Positions 1-9,397 of a DNA stretch of 64,000 nucleotides are shown one piece after another. Location: the NCBI GenBank assembly GCA_017549805.1, contig JAFYNJ010000019.1, positions 88,312 through 152,311 on the forward strand, read 5' to 3'. Source of the DNA: Bacteroidales bacterium. Its GTDB lineage: Bacteria > Bacteroidota > Bacteroidia > Bacteroidales > F082. The translations under genes were made by a program, and so were the position numbers. The first letter of the stretch is position 1. Each line of letters begins with the position of its first letter. The notes beneath the pieces were generated by a model. The model was not told where the DNA came from and did not search any database. It was given only the letters and a program-made list of their open reading frames with translations.

Positions 1-319
1 CATATTCGTCCCAATGGTCATAGAGTATTGAGATTCCTTCCCCTTGAAATGAGATCCATCCATCACCAACGTTAACTGCATTCATGCTTATGTATAGGAA
101 AGGTCTTCCATGTGAACTGCCTCTATAAAAATCTTCGCTTAATGCAATTCCACATTCTGCCAATACTTTTTTCGTATTAGTCCATGGATAATTAGGGCCA
201 TAGCAGTCATTCTCTTCCTGGCACCATTCAAGTTTACCGTCCTTCTCGCTAACACAACCAGGTAATAACGAGATGAATTTAAACAATACGTCCTGAAAAA
301 CAGCTTCCTTCTTATCCAT
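1..319 (-). CDS. Hypothetical protein, partial (C-terminus beyond window)
   Basis: A leftward reading frame begins at an ATG at 319 (MDKKEAVFQDVL) and stays open to the window edge, giving at least 106 residues. It is rich in aromatic residues and Gly, with no signal peptide or membrane segment. I do not recognise a family. It lies 15 bases downstream of the phosphatase stop codon on the same strand, so it is probably the last or next-to-last gene of the operon that runs leftward from 9079. Its base composition is slightly more AT-rich than that of the phosphatase gene. Confidence 0.6.
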   Translation of the reverse strand, partial: MDKKEAVFQDVLFKFISLLPGCVSEKDGKLEWCQEENDCYGPNYPWTNTKKVLAECGIALSEDFYRGSSHGRPFLYISMNAVNVGDGWISFQGEGISILYDHWDEY

Positions 320-334
320 ATTATTGTCTTTTCG

Positions 335-1606
335 TTAATCTTTCTCCTCCCAAACCAGCCTCACCCTAAACGGATGCTCCTCCATCTTCCAGACAAGCAC
401 ACGCTCTTTTTCAGTAACGCCCACCTCGTCCTGATAAGGCACAAAGGCATCACCGTGGTATTCTTTCAGAAGAATGTCCATCTTCTTCACCAGCTGAAGC
501 TTTTCTGAATAACCTCTATCGATGTCGTTTTGGGCGTAGCGAAGTTCAATTCTGCTCTTCTCAGTATAACTTCCAGAAAGCTCTAAGCTGCTGCGTCTAT
601 CCTTGGCATCCATGATCTTTTTGTTGACGGAAAGAATCTCTGCCTTGGTCATAGCAATCTGCCAAAGAATAAACTTGGGCAAAGCTTCCTTCAGCCTGTC
701 CTCGTCATATATGCAAGCAACCGACATGTCATCCTGACTGCCGCGCTTGCTCAACACCGGCAACGTTTCTTGAATGTCCGCAAAGGTGGCATCATGGCCA
801 TTAGTCACCAAGGATTTTGCCACTTTCACATAGAAGTTCACCAAATTGGTTTCCTCGCCAAACGAATCATCCATGCCATCTGAGCCAAGGAAAACAGCAA
901 TAGGGAAGCCACCGTCACCTTGGTAAGTGTAACGGAACTCATTTAAGGCATCAGAGTCACAAATCGAGGTGGTTTTGTTGAGGAAACAACGGTCGTCCCA
1001 CAGTACAGGCTCTTTCCATTGTGCGTCGTTGTCAAACGAAATCATCTTGCCGTCGCCAAGATGGAAAGCAAACCAATACTTTGGCGTGCTGACGTAGGCC
1101 ATCAGCGTACAGCCGTAAATTTTTTCCAGCTTGTAGCCGTTTTGGAATTCTTTTCTGTATTGCTCTTCAACTTGGTTGTTTTCTTTTTCGGTTAGTGGGG
1201 TAGTGGCTGCATGTTGTTCAATACGCAGCTGCCACTGACTGATAATCGAGGAAAACAGTTGCCGAAACGCAACATCTATGGGCTTTTCCTTGCGGAAGTC
1301 CTGCTGGTCTATCTTGGTTTGAATTGCTGCTTGTTGGGTGAATGGTTGTCCGATGAGCAGGGCTTCGTCAATGTTGGTGACGAACTCTCTCACATTGTTT
1401 GTGGTGATCTCGGTGGCAAATCGGGCACCAACGTCACTGCGGAAGTAACGCTTGCCTCCGTGCCCGTCGCAAACAACGGCAATGGCAAGACCTTTCTCGT
1501 CGATATGACTGTAAGAATAGTCTTGGCATACCTTATCCGTTGCCTTATGGCTTTCGCCCTGGCAATGAAAGTCGAAACACCTCATGGGACAATTATTTAA
1601 TCCCAA
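335..1606 (-). CDS. PP2C-family Ser/Thr protein phosphatase
   Basis: This 423-residue protein carries the metal-binding motifs of PP2C phosphatases in order: DGHGG (47-51), LGDGK (183-187), GSDGMDD (241-247) and GSQDD (289-293). It should remove phosphate from Ser/Thr in the cytosol; no signal peptide or membrane segment is seen. The region after residue 305 is Lys/Glu-rich, helical and outside the catalytic fold. The start codon overlaps the stop of the upstream vWA gene by 10 bases, so the two are translationally coupled. With that vWA protein and the kinase at 4155-5423 it forms the phosphatase-vWA-kinase set known as the TerY-P triad, in which the phosphatase is expected to reverse the kinase's action. 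Confidence 0.9.
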   Translation of the reverse strand: MGLNNCPMRCFDFHCQGESHKATDKVCQDYSYSHIDEKGLAIAVVCDGHGGKRYFRSDVGARFATEITTNNVREFVTNIDEALLIGQPFTQQAAIQTKIDQQDFRKEKPIDVAFRQLFSSIISQWQLRIEQHAATTPLTEKENNQVEEQYRKEFQNGYKLEKIYGCTLMAYVSTPKYWFAFHLGDGKMISFDNDAQWKEPVLWDDRCFLNKTTSICDSDALNEFRYTYQGDGGFPIAVFLGSDGMDDSFGEETNLVNFYVKVAKSLVTNGHDATFADIQETLPVLSKRGSQDDMSVACIYDEDRLKEALPKFILWQIAMTKAEILSVNKKIMDAKDRRSSLELSGSYTEKSRIELRYAQNDIDRGYSEKLQLVKKMDILLKEYHGDAFVPYQDEVGVTEKERVLVWKMEEHPFRVRLVWEEKD

Positions 1607-2340
1607 TCGTCGGCATACGAGCTGCCGTCAACTTTGGTTGCGACTTCAGCGCCATCGATGTTGTCAACAGCGTTCTGCACCTCGCTAATCACCTGGTCTT
1701 GTTTGGTGGTGTCGCCTGCAGTGCTGCTCTTGCTGCCGATCTGCGATGATGTAACGGCCACCACGCGGATAATCTGCTTCAAGGCCTCGATGTTATGCAC
1801 CGTAAACACGGCTTCATTGGTGCCAGTAAACATGGCCAACTTTTCTTTGTCGGCATCGTCACCAATGGCAATGGCAACCTTAATGGCAGATTTAAACCAG
1901 TTGTTGCCTTGCAGTTTGGCCAATCCGGCTTCAAAATTGTCAGTGGGGGCACCGTCTGACAACAAGATGATGGCTGGAGCGAATGATCCGCTGGCCGACT
2001 GCATGAAGCCCTTGCTGCGTGACAGCTTGTTTTCCAATTCCTCACATGCTGCGCCAAGCGAAGTTAGGCCATTGGCCTGAACGTCCTGCCAAATAAACTC
2101 GTTGGCTAATTTTGGCTCACTGTAAAGCCATTTGCAACCTGTTGAGAATTCCAAAGCTGCTACTTTGATCTCAGCGTCGGGGTTGGTAACGGAGATTTCG
2201 TCCAGCATGGGCAAAACATTAACCACAGCATCGTTGACAGCTCCAATCTTACTTCCGGCCATACTGCCTGAAGTATCAATCATGAAAAAAAGCGTCATGG
2301 TTCTGCGTGGTACACTTACGGTTTCATCTAGTAATGACAT
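1597..2340 (-). CDS. TerY-like von Willebrand factor A domain protein
   Basis: This 247-residue protein is almost entirely one vWA domain. It has an intact MIDAS metal site DTSGS at 22-26, a conserved core strand ending in LLSDG, and a short acidic tail rich in Ser/Thr/Asp that could be a phosphorylation target (inference). TerY proteins of this size and architecture occur beside a PP2C phosphatase and a Ser/Thr kinase and are thought to scaffold metal-dependent complexes. Here the phosphatase follows with a 10-base overlap, and the kinase lies upstream beyond the helicase gene. It is cytosolic, with no signal peptide. Confidence 0.85.
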   Translation of the reverse strand: MSLLDETVSVPRRTMTLFFMIDTSGSMAGSKIGAVNDAVVNVLPMLDEISVTNPDAEIKVAALEFSTGCKWLYSEPKLANEFIWQDVQANGLTSLGAACEELENKLSRSKGFMQSASGSFAPAIILLSDGAPTDNFEAGLAKLQGNNWFKSAIKVAIAIGDDADKEKLAMFTGTNEAVFTVHNIEALKQIIRVVAVTSSQIGSKSSTAGDTTKQDQVISEVQNAVDNIDGAEVATKVDGSSYADDWD

Positions 2341-2356
2341 AATCGATTATTTTTAG

Positions 2357-4144
2357 TTAGTTAATAGAATTTCCAAAAGAAGGGTGGGGCTTGTCCAAAA
2401 CAGTAGCCCTCTTGTTCTGATATACTCGTTTGTAAATGTTGGCCACAATCGTCAACACCTCGTCGCAAATATTCTTGTCAGTATACTCCATCTGAAAGAA
2501 CTCAACATTTCTTATTTCATCAAGTTGGCTCGAATACTGGGTGGTATCAAAGGCGGCGATGATGGCCTCTATGATTTTCTGTAACTCTAAGTAGGCGTAT
2601 TGATACCTTTTCACAGAATAAAGCCGTGTGTAACTGTTCAAGGTATATAGGATAACGGTATTGGTTGAACTCTGCTCAGCATTGCAGACCAGACTCCTGA
2701 AGTCCTGGTATATTCTTGGCATGGTAGAAATGTCATGAGTGTTGCTGGTAGCTGCCTTTTCTCCTGAGAAGTGGCTCAGGAAGTCTGCAACGCTTTTGTC
2801 AATGATAATGTCGCTATAGGCGATTGGCTTGATCAGATAAAGTCCGTTGAGCGACTTCACACGGCTCAAAGCCACATACAACTGTCCTGGAGCAAAGATA
2901 TGGCTGCGTAGGTCAAGCACAATGTTGTCATATGTTTGGCCTTGTGACTTGTGTATCGTAAAGGCGTAGGCAAGCTTAACTGGGAATTGCTCGACTTTTT
3001 GATAATATGGCGTTTTCCTTACAAGCTCATGCTTGTTCGGGTTATATGCCATTTCGTATTTATAGTCTGTAGCCTTTGCTACCGAAACAACTTCTCCTGA
3101 GCGATCCAAAAGGATTTCTATGCTTCTTCCGTCAAATCCCACAATCTCGCCAAAATCACCGTTAATATAACCTGCCTTCTTATAGCTACTCGTGCAAATC
3201 ACTCGTGCTCCTATCTTGAATTTCAAATCTCCGTCAAATTGTGAAGGCATGGTAATCTCATGGTATTTTACGGTGTCAAGCTGGATTTCGTCATTGTAGT
3301 CCATCACCGTTGCGTTGTTCGTTTGCCTTTCCTTGATGGTGATTTGCGCACAAACACTGTATTCTCTCCCCGGTAGTTTGCTCAACCTTTCGTTGTTTAC
3401 GCTTCTAACTTCAGCGTTCGATGAAGCAATGTAAGGAATGTTTTGAGGGATAGTCCGTGGGGGAACAAGGCGTGTGTTGAGTTTGTTCAACACAGCGGCA
3501 TCGTTTATTATGTCCAACGAACGGAATTTGTCGAGCAGTTGCTCATAGTCTCTGTCGTTCTGATGTCTTATAGATTGTTTTAGTTCATAGAACTTTATGT
3601 TTGGCAGTTCTCTCTTGATGATATGGCTGTCGAAGAAGTAAATGCCTCCGTATTCATTGACGAGATACTTATAAACATCTTCTTCTTCAACGATAGGTGG
3701 CAGCTGGAACATGTCTCCAACAATAATGACCCTTATGCCTCCAAATGGCGCACTGGAACGTCTTACCACTTGACATATCTTATTCATCATTTCAAAGAAA
3801 TCCGACCTCACCATTGATATCTCATCAAAGATAATTGTATCAAGAGAGTTGATTTTAGGCAGAGTGTACTGAACGTTTTTTACTGCATTGTAGTTCTTTG
3901 GATTCTGCCAGCCTTCATCAAGATTGTCAAACTCACCATAGAAGAAACTGTGGAACGTTTGGGCTGAGCGGTACACTTGTTTGGCAAGGTTGGTGGGACA
4001 CAATATCTGATATTTGCCCAACCTTGGTGCAATTTCCCTTATCAGGTATGATTTACCTGTACCAGCTTTTCCTTGTATGATGGTGATGGGCGCTGGTGAT
4101 TGTAGTATCTCGTCAGCTATCTTTTGCTGTTCCTTGTTTAACAT
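2357..4144 (-). CDS. PIF1-like superfamily 1 DNA helicase
   Basis: This 595-residue protein has the SF1B helicase motifs: Walker A GKAGTGKS at 25-32, a Walker B-type FDEISMV, a GD-x-x-QLPP motif III, and the C-terminal TIHKSQGQT and YVALSRV motifs typical of PIF1/RecD-like helicases. The last ~130 residues lie beyond the helicase core and are unrecognised. It should unwind DNA 5' to 3'. It sits 16 bases upstream of the vWA gene and 10 bases downstream of the kinase stop, so it belongs to the same operon. Linkage of a helicase to kinase, phosphatase, nuclease and FtsK-like ATPase genes suggests a nucleic-acid-directed stress or anti-phage role (inference). Confidence 0.88.
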   Translation of the reverse strand: MLNKEQQKIADEILQSPAPITIIQGKAGTGKSYLIREIAPRLGKYQILCPTNLAKQVYRSAQTFHSFFYGEFDNLDEGWQNPKNYNAVKNVQYTLPKINSLDTIIFDEISMVRSDFFEMMNKICQVVRRSSAPFGGIRVIIVGDMFQLPPIVEEEDVYKYLVNEYGGIYFFDSHIIKRELPNIKFYELKQSIRHQNDRDYEQLLDKFRSLDIINDAAVLNKLNTRLVPPRTIPQNIPYIASSNAEVRSVNNERLSKLPGREYSVCAQITIKERQTNNATVMDYNDEIQLDTVKYHEITMPSQFDGDLKFKIGARVICTSSYKKAGYINGDFGEIVGFDGRSIEILLDRSGEVVSVAKATDYKYEMAYNPNKHELVRKTPYYQKVEQFPVKLAYAFTIHKSQGQTYDNIVLDLRSHIFAPGQLYVALSRVKSLNGLYLIKPIAYSDIIIDKSVADFLSHFSGEKAATSNTHDISTMPRIYQDFRSLVCNAEQSSTNTVILYTLNSYTRLYSVKRYQYAYLELQKIIEAIIAAFDTTQYSSQLDEIRNVEFFQMEYTDKNICDEVLTIVANIYKRVYQNKRATVLDKPHPSFGNSIN

Positions 4145-4154
4145 CTTGAGTCGC

Positions 4155-5423
4155 TTATTCGGTTATGTGTATCTCGCCTTTATAGTTGTTGCCAAACGAA
4201 ATCTTGATTCCGTTCTTTATTGGCATAAATTCGTTGGGTTGAACTTCTTTCAGTTTCCCGCTTGCGGTTTCCGCAGTCCATTTGTCTTTCGAAATGTTTT
4301 GCAGAAGCAACATGTTCTTGTCTTGTGGGTTAACCACTACTCTGGCATCTGGTGTGTTGTCGAAATCGATGAATAGGGGAGTGCCGTTGGTAAGAAGTAG
4401 GGTTCTCATTCCAAGCTTTAAGGTTCTGCTCACATCCACAGCATGACCACAGTTCATGCATTGGTGCTTCGTCTCGTCAACAAAGGTCTCCTCACCACAA
4501 TGCGGACATTTCACCAATCTATCACGCAACGATGCCAATAGTTTTTCCCAATTCTGTTCAATCATGCGTTTTTGCGGATTCTTCAGCATTTCAGGACTAA
4601 ACTCCCGGATGAAGGTTTCACGAAGCTCTGTGGGAAACACTGGCCAACGGCGTATCACGTTCTGGTGGATTCCTCGTACAGGAAGATTGGTTTTGTTGTT
4701 CGGGTCATAGATGAACACGGCTTCGCTGCCATAAAACTTCTTCTCAAATGATTCGGTCATACACGGACAGGCCACTACTTTGGCTCCTTCAAAGGGATGG
4801 TTGGCATAGAACAACATGAAGAGAATAACCGATAAAGAGAAGCGGTCGCTGTATTTGTCGGGAATGCCTCCGGCAACAATCTCAGGTGCCATATAACGGG
4901 CTTTGCCCATGATGCCAGACTTTTCTCCCTGTGGCATCACATTGTCGTTGTCGCAGATCAGCACATCACCCGTCGTTGGGTCGATAAAGAAATTGCCATC
5001 GTTCAAGTCTTGGTAACTGTAACCAAAACGATGTAGCATCATAAAGCCGTTGCAGATCTTCATGGCGGCAGCCATCATGGCCTGGAACGACTTGAAACTC
5101 TTCTTGGCCAGAAGGAAATTGCCAAACTCAAAATAGTTCTGTGGGCGAAGAGCCATTACATAACCAAAACTTCCCTGTTGCCGTTCGGTGATGCGCTCTG
5201 GCCATAGGAAGGCCGAGCTTGGCGCACCGTTCATAACATTATTCGCCAGATTGTTGTAGAAGTTCTGGTCGGGCACGTTATGGTACCATTTCAAAGCCTT
5301 TGGCTGGCCGTTAAGGTCAACTAAATACACTATGCCTTGGCCGCCTCGTCCAAGCTCTTTCTTTATGGTTACAAAGCCTCCGTTGAGCAGGCTTATTCTA
5401 TCTCCGTTTTTTAATTCTTTCAT
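4155..5423 (-). CDS. Ser/Thr protein kinase with C-terminal zinc ribbon
   Basis: This 422-residue protein begins with a protein kinase domain: Gly-rich loop GRGGQG (25-30), Lys45 in ALK, catalytic loop YQDLNDGN (Asp139, Asn144), metal-binding Asp in DND (158-160), and an APE motif near 180. HRD is changed to YQD and DFG to DND, but the essential Lys and Asp residues remain, so activity is expected. A four-Cys zinc ribbon follows (C306, C309, C322, C325). The final ~90 residues are beta-rich and could be an FHA- or SHD1-like module; I cannot assign them. It forms the kinase arm of the TerY-P triad with the vWA and PP2C genes downstream. Confidence 0.88.
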   Translation of the reverse strand: MKELKNGDRISLLNGGFVTIKKELGRGGQGIVYLVDLNGQPKALKWYHNVPDQNFYNNLANNVMNGAPSSAFLWPERITERQQGSFGYVMALRPQNYFEFGNFLLAKKSFKSFQAMMAAAMKICNGFMMLHRFGYSYQDLNDGNFFIDPTTGDVLICDNDNVMPQGEKSGIMGKARYMAPEIVAGGIPDKYSDRFSLSVILFMLFYANHPFEGAKVVACPCMTESFEKKFYGSEAVFIYDPNNKTNLPVRGIHQNVIRRWPVFPTELRETFIREFSPEMLKNPQKRMIEQNWEKLLASLRDRLVKCPHCGEETFVDETKHQCMNCGHAVDVSRTLKLGMRTLLLTNGTPLFIDFDNTPDARVVVNPQDKNMLLLQNISKDKWTAETASGKLKEVQPNEFMPIKNGIKISFGNNYKGEIHITE

Positions 5424-5455
5424 TTATATCTCCTAGTTAATTCTTTTTCAATAGC

Positions 5456-6235
5456 TCATTTAAACCATATCTCCTCATTCACCGTGCTTTCCACCGTGTT
5501 CTCAATATCATCGGGAAGTGAGAAGAAAAAGTCAATATTGGTTAAAGCCTCAATCTCGTCTATGCTCTTCACATAGGTCGTTAATGGCTTGTGTCCGGCA
5601 ACGTTTTCAAAATAGAATCCGACACCCTCATATCTTCCATCCTTGCTGATGAGCAGAACTTTATAAAAAGCGTCGGGTATCACAACAAGGTTATTACCAA
5701 TCACTCCGTTTCGGTTTTCTCCAACCACGGGTCCAGCGGCGATGTAAACATTGCCATAACGTTGGGCATAGTCTCGGCACTTCTCTTCAAGCGACCTCCA
5801 GTCACCACCATTCAAATTGTGGTTCTGCGGGCAAACGTTGGTGAAATAACAACTCTCAAGCATGGCTTGTTCATCCCATTTCATATCACCCGCTGGAGCA
5901 ATATGACCTTTGTCCCAGCCAGTATTCCGATAATCATCGTTGTCTGCTTGCCTTCCTCTCACATCGGGGTCTTGGAAGAACCTGCCGTTGCGCTTGCAGG
6001 TTCCGTTCACTTCTTCATTGGTCAGCTCGTATGCCACCCAATTCGGCAATCTTGTGTCTTTGTTGTATGAAACCGAATATCCCTTGTGCGTGATGACTTG
6101 GTTGGCCCTATTGTCCACCACCCTTGGTGTTTCAATAGAGAGGGTGTCACCTTCTGCTTTCTGCACGTTGGCGCAGGAAAACTGCAGAAGCGTGAACGCC
6201 GCTATTACCCAATTCATCAGCAAGGTTGTATTCAT
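5456..6235 (-). CDS. DNA/RNA non-specific endonuclease (NUC1/NucA family) lipoprotein
   Basis: This 259-residue protein has an N-terminal hydrophobic segment ending in the lipobox-like LQFSC (Cys21), so it is probably exported and lipid-anchored. The beta-beta-alpha-metal nuclease core follows. The active-site motif reads DKGH at 108-111 in place of the usual DRGH, with the metal-ligand Asn region (TNVCPQNHN, ~132-140) and the Glu in LEEKCR (~150) in their normal spacing. It should cut DNA and RNA without sequence preference. It lies inside the leftward operon between the FtsK-like ATPase and the kinase. A lipoprotein nuclease is an odd partner for cytosolic signalling proteins; attack on incoming DNA at the envelope is one explanation (inference). 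Confidence 0.85.
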   Translation of the reverse strand: MNTTLLMNWVIAAFTLLQFSCANVQKAEGDTLSIETPRVVDNRANQVITHKGYSVSYNKDTRLPNWVAYELTNEEVNGTCKRNGRFFQDPDVRGRQADNDDYRNTGWDKGHIAPAGDMKWDEQAMLESCYFTNVCPQNHNLNGGDWRSLEEKCRDYAQRYGNVYIAAGPVVGENRNGVIGNNLVVIPDAFYKVLLISKDGRYEGVGFYFENVAGHKPLTTYVKSIDEIEALTNIDFFFSLPDDIENTVESTVNEEIWFK

Positions 6236-6247
6236 CTTTTTTTTGTT

Positions 6248-7957
6248 TCAAATGTATTCCAAGTCTTTTAAGATCTGTTCTAGTGCAAATTCGCTTCCCA
6301 CCAATACCCGTCTGGGTGAGGAGCCATTGAAAGGGCCAACTATTCCAGCTGCTTCCAATTGCTCGATAATAAGCCCTGATCTATTGTAACCAAGTTTCAA
6401 TTTGCGTTGAATCATTGATGTAGAGCCTTGCTGGGTTTGGACAACGATTCGGGCAGCTTCTTCAAACAAAGGATCACGTTCATTAGTGTCGGTAAAGTAT
6501 GTTGATTCTTTTGGCTCCGTCAAATCTTCCAACAAATACGGTTCTGTGAATCCTCTTTGAGATCCCACGAAACTAGTAATGGAATCTATATCCATGCTTG
6601 AAACGACTGGCCCATGTACCATAGTTGGAGTACTGCCTGGTACCAGCACGAGCATTTCGCCATATTCTCTCAGTGTGTTGGCTCCAACGGCATCAAGCAA
6701 CGAACGTGATTCGGAAGCCGAATTAACTCTGAAGGCAATACGTGTTGGTACGCAAGCTTTCATTTGGGCAGGGAATACGTCTGTTGAAACTCTTGAGGTG
6801 CCTATGATGGCATGTATTCCCACTGATTTGCCTGATTCCAAAAGTCTTATCAATGGTGTACTCGCTTCTTTCCCTTTGGCCGAAACCAATATGGAATAGT
6901 CATCAATGACGATAACGAGATAGGGGAGGAAACGGTGTCTCTCAGTGGGTGACAACCGTCTCTGTTTGAATATCTCATTATACTCAGAAACGTTTCTGCA
7001 TCCAGCAGCCTTTAACAGTTTGATGCGCTCATCCAATTCATAGCACAGCGAATTCAATGTATTGATGGTTTTGTCAGCATCGGTTAATACGCTTTCGTCG
7101 CAGTTTGGCAATTTGGCCAGGTAATGCCGTTCAATCCGGTTATAATAATTGAACTCCAAACCCTTTAAATCTACCAACACCAGTTTCAGTTCTGCAGGGT
7201 GTATCTTGTGAAGCAGCGGAATGATCAGGGCGTGGCACAGTGTCGATTTTCCTGTGCCGGAAGCTCCTGCGATAATGACGTTTGGCGCTTTGGTCAGGTC
7301 AAAGCAGCAAACATCGTTGGTGGCTGTTTTCCCAACCACACAAGGCAGCACATAATTCGTGTTGGTGTATTCTTTTGAACTCAATAGTTCGTCCAGATGA
7401 ATATTGCCGTCTCTAGAATCGTGTCCCGCCAAATAAAGATTGGGTGCTGGGAATCTGTAGTCTTTCAGCTCATATTGTGGGTCAAAGGGTGCACTGGTTT
7501 GACTCGGATTGCCAATGGTAATTTTAATTGATTCTCTAATCTTTTCCCTTAATTCTTCCTCCGTGTACTTTCTTTTGGGTTGAGCAGCTGCGGTCGCTTC
7601 AAGTTCTGTCTTGCGTCCTTTTATTTTGTCTAGCTGCTCTTGGGCACTTTTGCTCCCTGGGTCTATTGCCAGCAGTTGGTAGATGGCTTTCTCTGCTTCA
7701 TTAACCTTCCCCTGTGCCAAATAAGCTTCGCTCAATCCAATATAGGCTCTAACATCGTGCTTGTTCGCTCCAATGGCTGCTTGGAAATACTCCATAGCCA
7801 ACACATAATTCCCTGCGGCCAATTGTTTTTGACCCTCTTCGCAATAGTTTCCAACAGTCTCCTGAGCTTTAGTGCTGACAATTTCTTCTGTGGTTTCGCT
7901 TGGAACCACTTCATCCTGCTGCGCCTTACTTGAAAACCATTTTGAAAAAATACTCAT
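6248..7957 (-). CDS. FtsK/HerA-like DNA translocase ATPase with N-terminal TPR repeats
   Basis: This 569-residue protein starts with about two TPR repeats (roughly 37-110, with the AEKAIYQLLAIDP signature) and a charged linker. An FtsK/SpoIIIE-type motor domain follows, with Walker A GASGTGKST at 231-239, a VLVDLKGLEF motif, Walker B VIVIDDY and a GTSR sensor. The C-terminal ~70 residues (DPLFEEAARIVV onward) match the winged-helix gamma domain of FtsK. There is no membrane anchor, unlike cell-division FtsK, so it is probably a soluble DNA pump. It is the second gene of the leftward operon, and the TPR region suggests docking to another operon product. Confidence 0.85.
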   Translation of the reverse strand: MSIFSKWFSSKAQQDEVVPSETTEEIVSTKAQETVGNYCEEGQKQLAAGNYVLAMEYFQAAIGANKHDVRAYIGLSEAYLAQGKVNEAEKAIYQLLAIDPGSKSAQEQLDKIKGRKTELEATAAAQPKRKYTEEELREKIRESIKITIGNPSQTSAPFDPQYELKDYRFPAPNLYLAGHDSRDGNIHLDELLSSKEYTNTNYVLPCVVGKTATNDVCCFDLTKAPNVIIAGASGTGKSTLCHALIIPLLHKIHPAELKLVLVDLKGLEFNYYNRIERHYLAKLPNCDESVLTDADKTINTLNSLCYELDERIKLLKAAGCRNVSEYNEIFKQRRLSPTERHRFLPYLVIVIDDYSILVSAKGKEASTPLIRLLESGKSVGIHAIIGTSRVSTDVFPAQMKACVPTRIAFRVNSASESRSLLDAVGANTLREYGEMLVLVPGSTPTMVHGPVVSSMDIDSITSFVGSQRGFTEPYLLEDLTEPKESTYFTDTNERDPLFEEAARIVVQTQQGSTSMIQRKLKLGYNRSGLIIEQLEAAGIVGPFNGSSPRRVLVGSEFALEQILKDLEYI

Positions 7958-7984
7958 CTCATTATTGCGTTTATAAGCCTAACA

Positions 7985-9079
7985 TTACACGTTTACCATC
8001 GAAAGCAGGTTCATGATGAACCAGCTGTCGAATCCTTGAAATACAATTCTCTTTGAGTTGCCGTCCTTCAATACCTCAATCCCATCCGAGTAAGGAGTGA
8101 TGCCAACAAGCTTTTTGTAGGGTATCTTAACTCCTTTCTCTCTGGAATAGAAGATGAGGTTTTGGTTTGTGACATACAAATCGCCTACGGCCACTCTTTC
8201 CATATACTTGTGTTCAACAGGATGGCCTTTGGAACGTCCTGTATGGTAATACACGCCTTTCATCACCTTGAAGCTAAACCCGCCACTGTTCCTTACGGTC
8301 TCTCTTTCTATCTTCTCTTGGAAGAACGTAACGCCGTTGTAAGTCCAAAGCAATGATTCTGTTTTTGTCAAGATAACGGGAAGTTGAACGAAGGTCGAGG
8401 GGAGCACTCCGTTAGCAAAATTCTTGAGTACCGTCATTTGGCCGAGTTTTGCCAAATCAGTGGTGGCGTATTTTGCTGGCAAGTGTTCTAAAGGTAATGC
8501 AAAGGCAGTGGCGTAGGAGCGTATCAGTCGCTCTTCTTGGTCGGTCATCATCCCGTCCTTCATGAAGTTTTCAGCGGCTTTGTTCAGCACATACATGTAC
8601 GCCTCGTTTTCATCTTCGGCACTAAGTGGAAGCACAGCGGCCACATCACGCACATCGCTTCTGACTTGTGCCTCAGTCGCACCGTTGGTGAAATAATTAA
8701 CGAGATAGCCTTTGACAATCTTTTGCGATAGCTTGCCTAAAACTCCATCTTTGTTTACGGCTCCAGCTGTAATCTTCAGCAATGCCATGAGCTGCTTCAC
8801 ATTCTGTTCTATTGCATGGGTATAGGGGCGCCGAATAGCATCGGTGAATTTTTTCAATGCGTTACTGGCACACTCAGCCTTATCTTCGTCGTTGAGGAAG
8901 TTGTTGGTCTGCAGCTGCTTTACACTGCTGTTAAAAACGCTTGCTGTTGTTGGTTTGCACAGGAAAGAATAAAACAGCGTCTCTGCTTCTCGCAGTCCGT
9001 CTTCGTGCAGTTGCTCGCACTGGCTGTGTTTATTAGTCAGTAGCCCCGCTTTTTGTCCGCAGTACTTACAGGTTCCCAT
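7985..9079 (-). CDS. Zinc-finger, TerB-like and PH/GRAM-like domain protein
   Basis: This is the first gene of the leftward operon. I place the start at the ATG at 9079 (MGTCKYCGQ), not at the upstream ATG at 9103, because that one overlaps the -10-like box at 9101-9108. The 364-residue protein has an N-terminal CxxC zinc-finger half (CKYC) with later Cys/His. Its helical middle resembles TerB (MTDQEERLIRSYA). The C-terminal ~100-residue beta-rich module (LYVTNQNLIFYS and KIPYKKLVGI) has the pattern of PH/GRAM-like domains. TerB-like domains often accompany TerY-P triads, which fits the neighbours. The domain calls are by eye and moderate; the gene itself is secure. Confidence 0.7.
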   Translation of the reverse strand: MGTCKYCGQKAGLLTNKHSQCEQLHEDGLREAETLFYSFLCKPTTASVFNSSVKQLQTNNFLNDEDKAECASNALKKFTDAIRRPYTHAIEQNVKQLMALLKITAGAVNKDGVLGKLSQKIVKGYLVNYFTNGATEAQVRSDVRDVAAVLPLSAEDENEAYMYVLNKAAENFMKDGMMTDQEERLIRSYATAFALPLEHLPAKYATTDLAKLGQMTVLKNFANGVLPSTFVQLPVILTKTESLLWTYNGVTFFQEKIERETVRNSGGFSFKVMKGVYYHTGRSKGHPVEHKYMERVAVGDLYVTNQNLIFYSREKGVKIPYKKLVGITPYSDGIEVLKDGNSKRIVFQGFDSWFIMNLLSMVNV

Positions 9080-9100
9080 TGTATCATCGACATTGAACCG

Positions 9101-9108
9101 CAAATATA
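9101..9108 (-). promoter_or_regulatory. Bacteroidetes-type -7 box for the TerY-P-like operon
   Basis: On the minus strand this reads TATATTTG, an exact match to the TAnnTTTG promoter box of Bacteroidetes. It lies 22 bases before the ATG at 9079, which would give a short leader. No convincing upstream TTTG was found. Confidence 0.6.
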
Positions 9109-9180
9109 ATCATTTTTTTCCTATCAACGAGTGCTAACGAGTGATTTTCAAAGCCTTTTTTGCCATTCTTATTTCGTTTT

Positions 9181-9334
9181 TCTTTGGGCGCGTCCCCCGG
9201 CGGCAGTGGCAGTGAGTCGATAGGGCAGTAGCATCTTGTAACCGCCGGCGGTCGGGCTTTCCGGGGGTCGCTTCGCTCCGTGCTCCGTTGCACTCCGCAC
9301 CAAGCCCCTCCAATCCCTCGCGCGCTACCGCATC
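9181..9334 (+). repeat. GC-rich extragenic repeat, family 1, copy A
   Basis: This ~155-bp unit begins TCTTTGGGCGCGTCCCC and continues through GCCGGCGGTCGGGCTTTCC, then GCTCCGTTGCACT and CCCTCCAATCCCTCGCGCG. Near-identical copies are at 14877-15032 and 18471-18628. The central part can form hairpins (CCGCCGGCGG is self-complementary). The middle ~50 bases vary between copies while the two ends are conserved. No coding role is apparent. Confidence 0.9.
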
Positions 9335-9363
9335 CCGGTCGTGCGGCTCATGAAACAATTTTG

Positions 9364-9371
9364 TATATTTG
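9364..9371 (+). promoter_or_regulatory. -7 promoter box for the LRR gene
   Basis: TATATTTG is an exact TAnnTTTG match 26 bases before the ATG at 9398. Its position excludes the upstream in-frame ATG at 9341 as the start. Confidence 0.6.
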
Positions 9372-9397
9372 CAATCCTATCCCAAAACAAAAGAACA

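Larger units (their letters stand above)
9080..9397. other. Divergent intergenic region between TerB-like gene and LRR gene
   Basis: This stretch holds the leftward promoter box (9101-9108), the GC-rich repeat copy at 9181-9334 and the rightward promoter box (9364-9371). Open frames across it are translations of the repeat and are not counted as genes. Confidence 0.7.

Noticed and set aside
1211-2080. Plus-strand open frames opposite the phosphatase and vWA genes
   Set aside because: They are antisense shadows of well-supported genes with no domains of their own.
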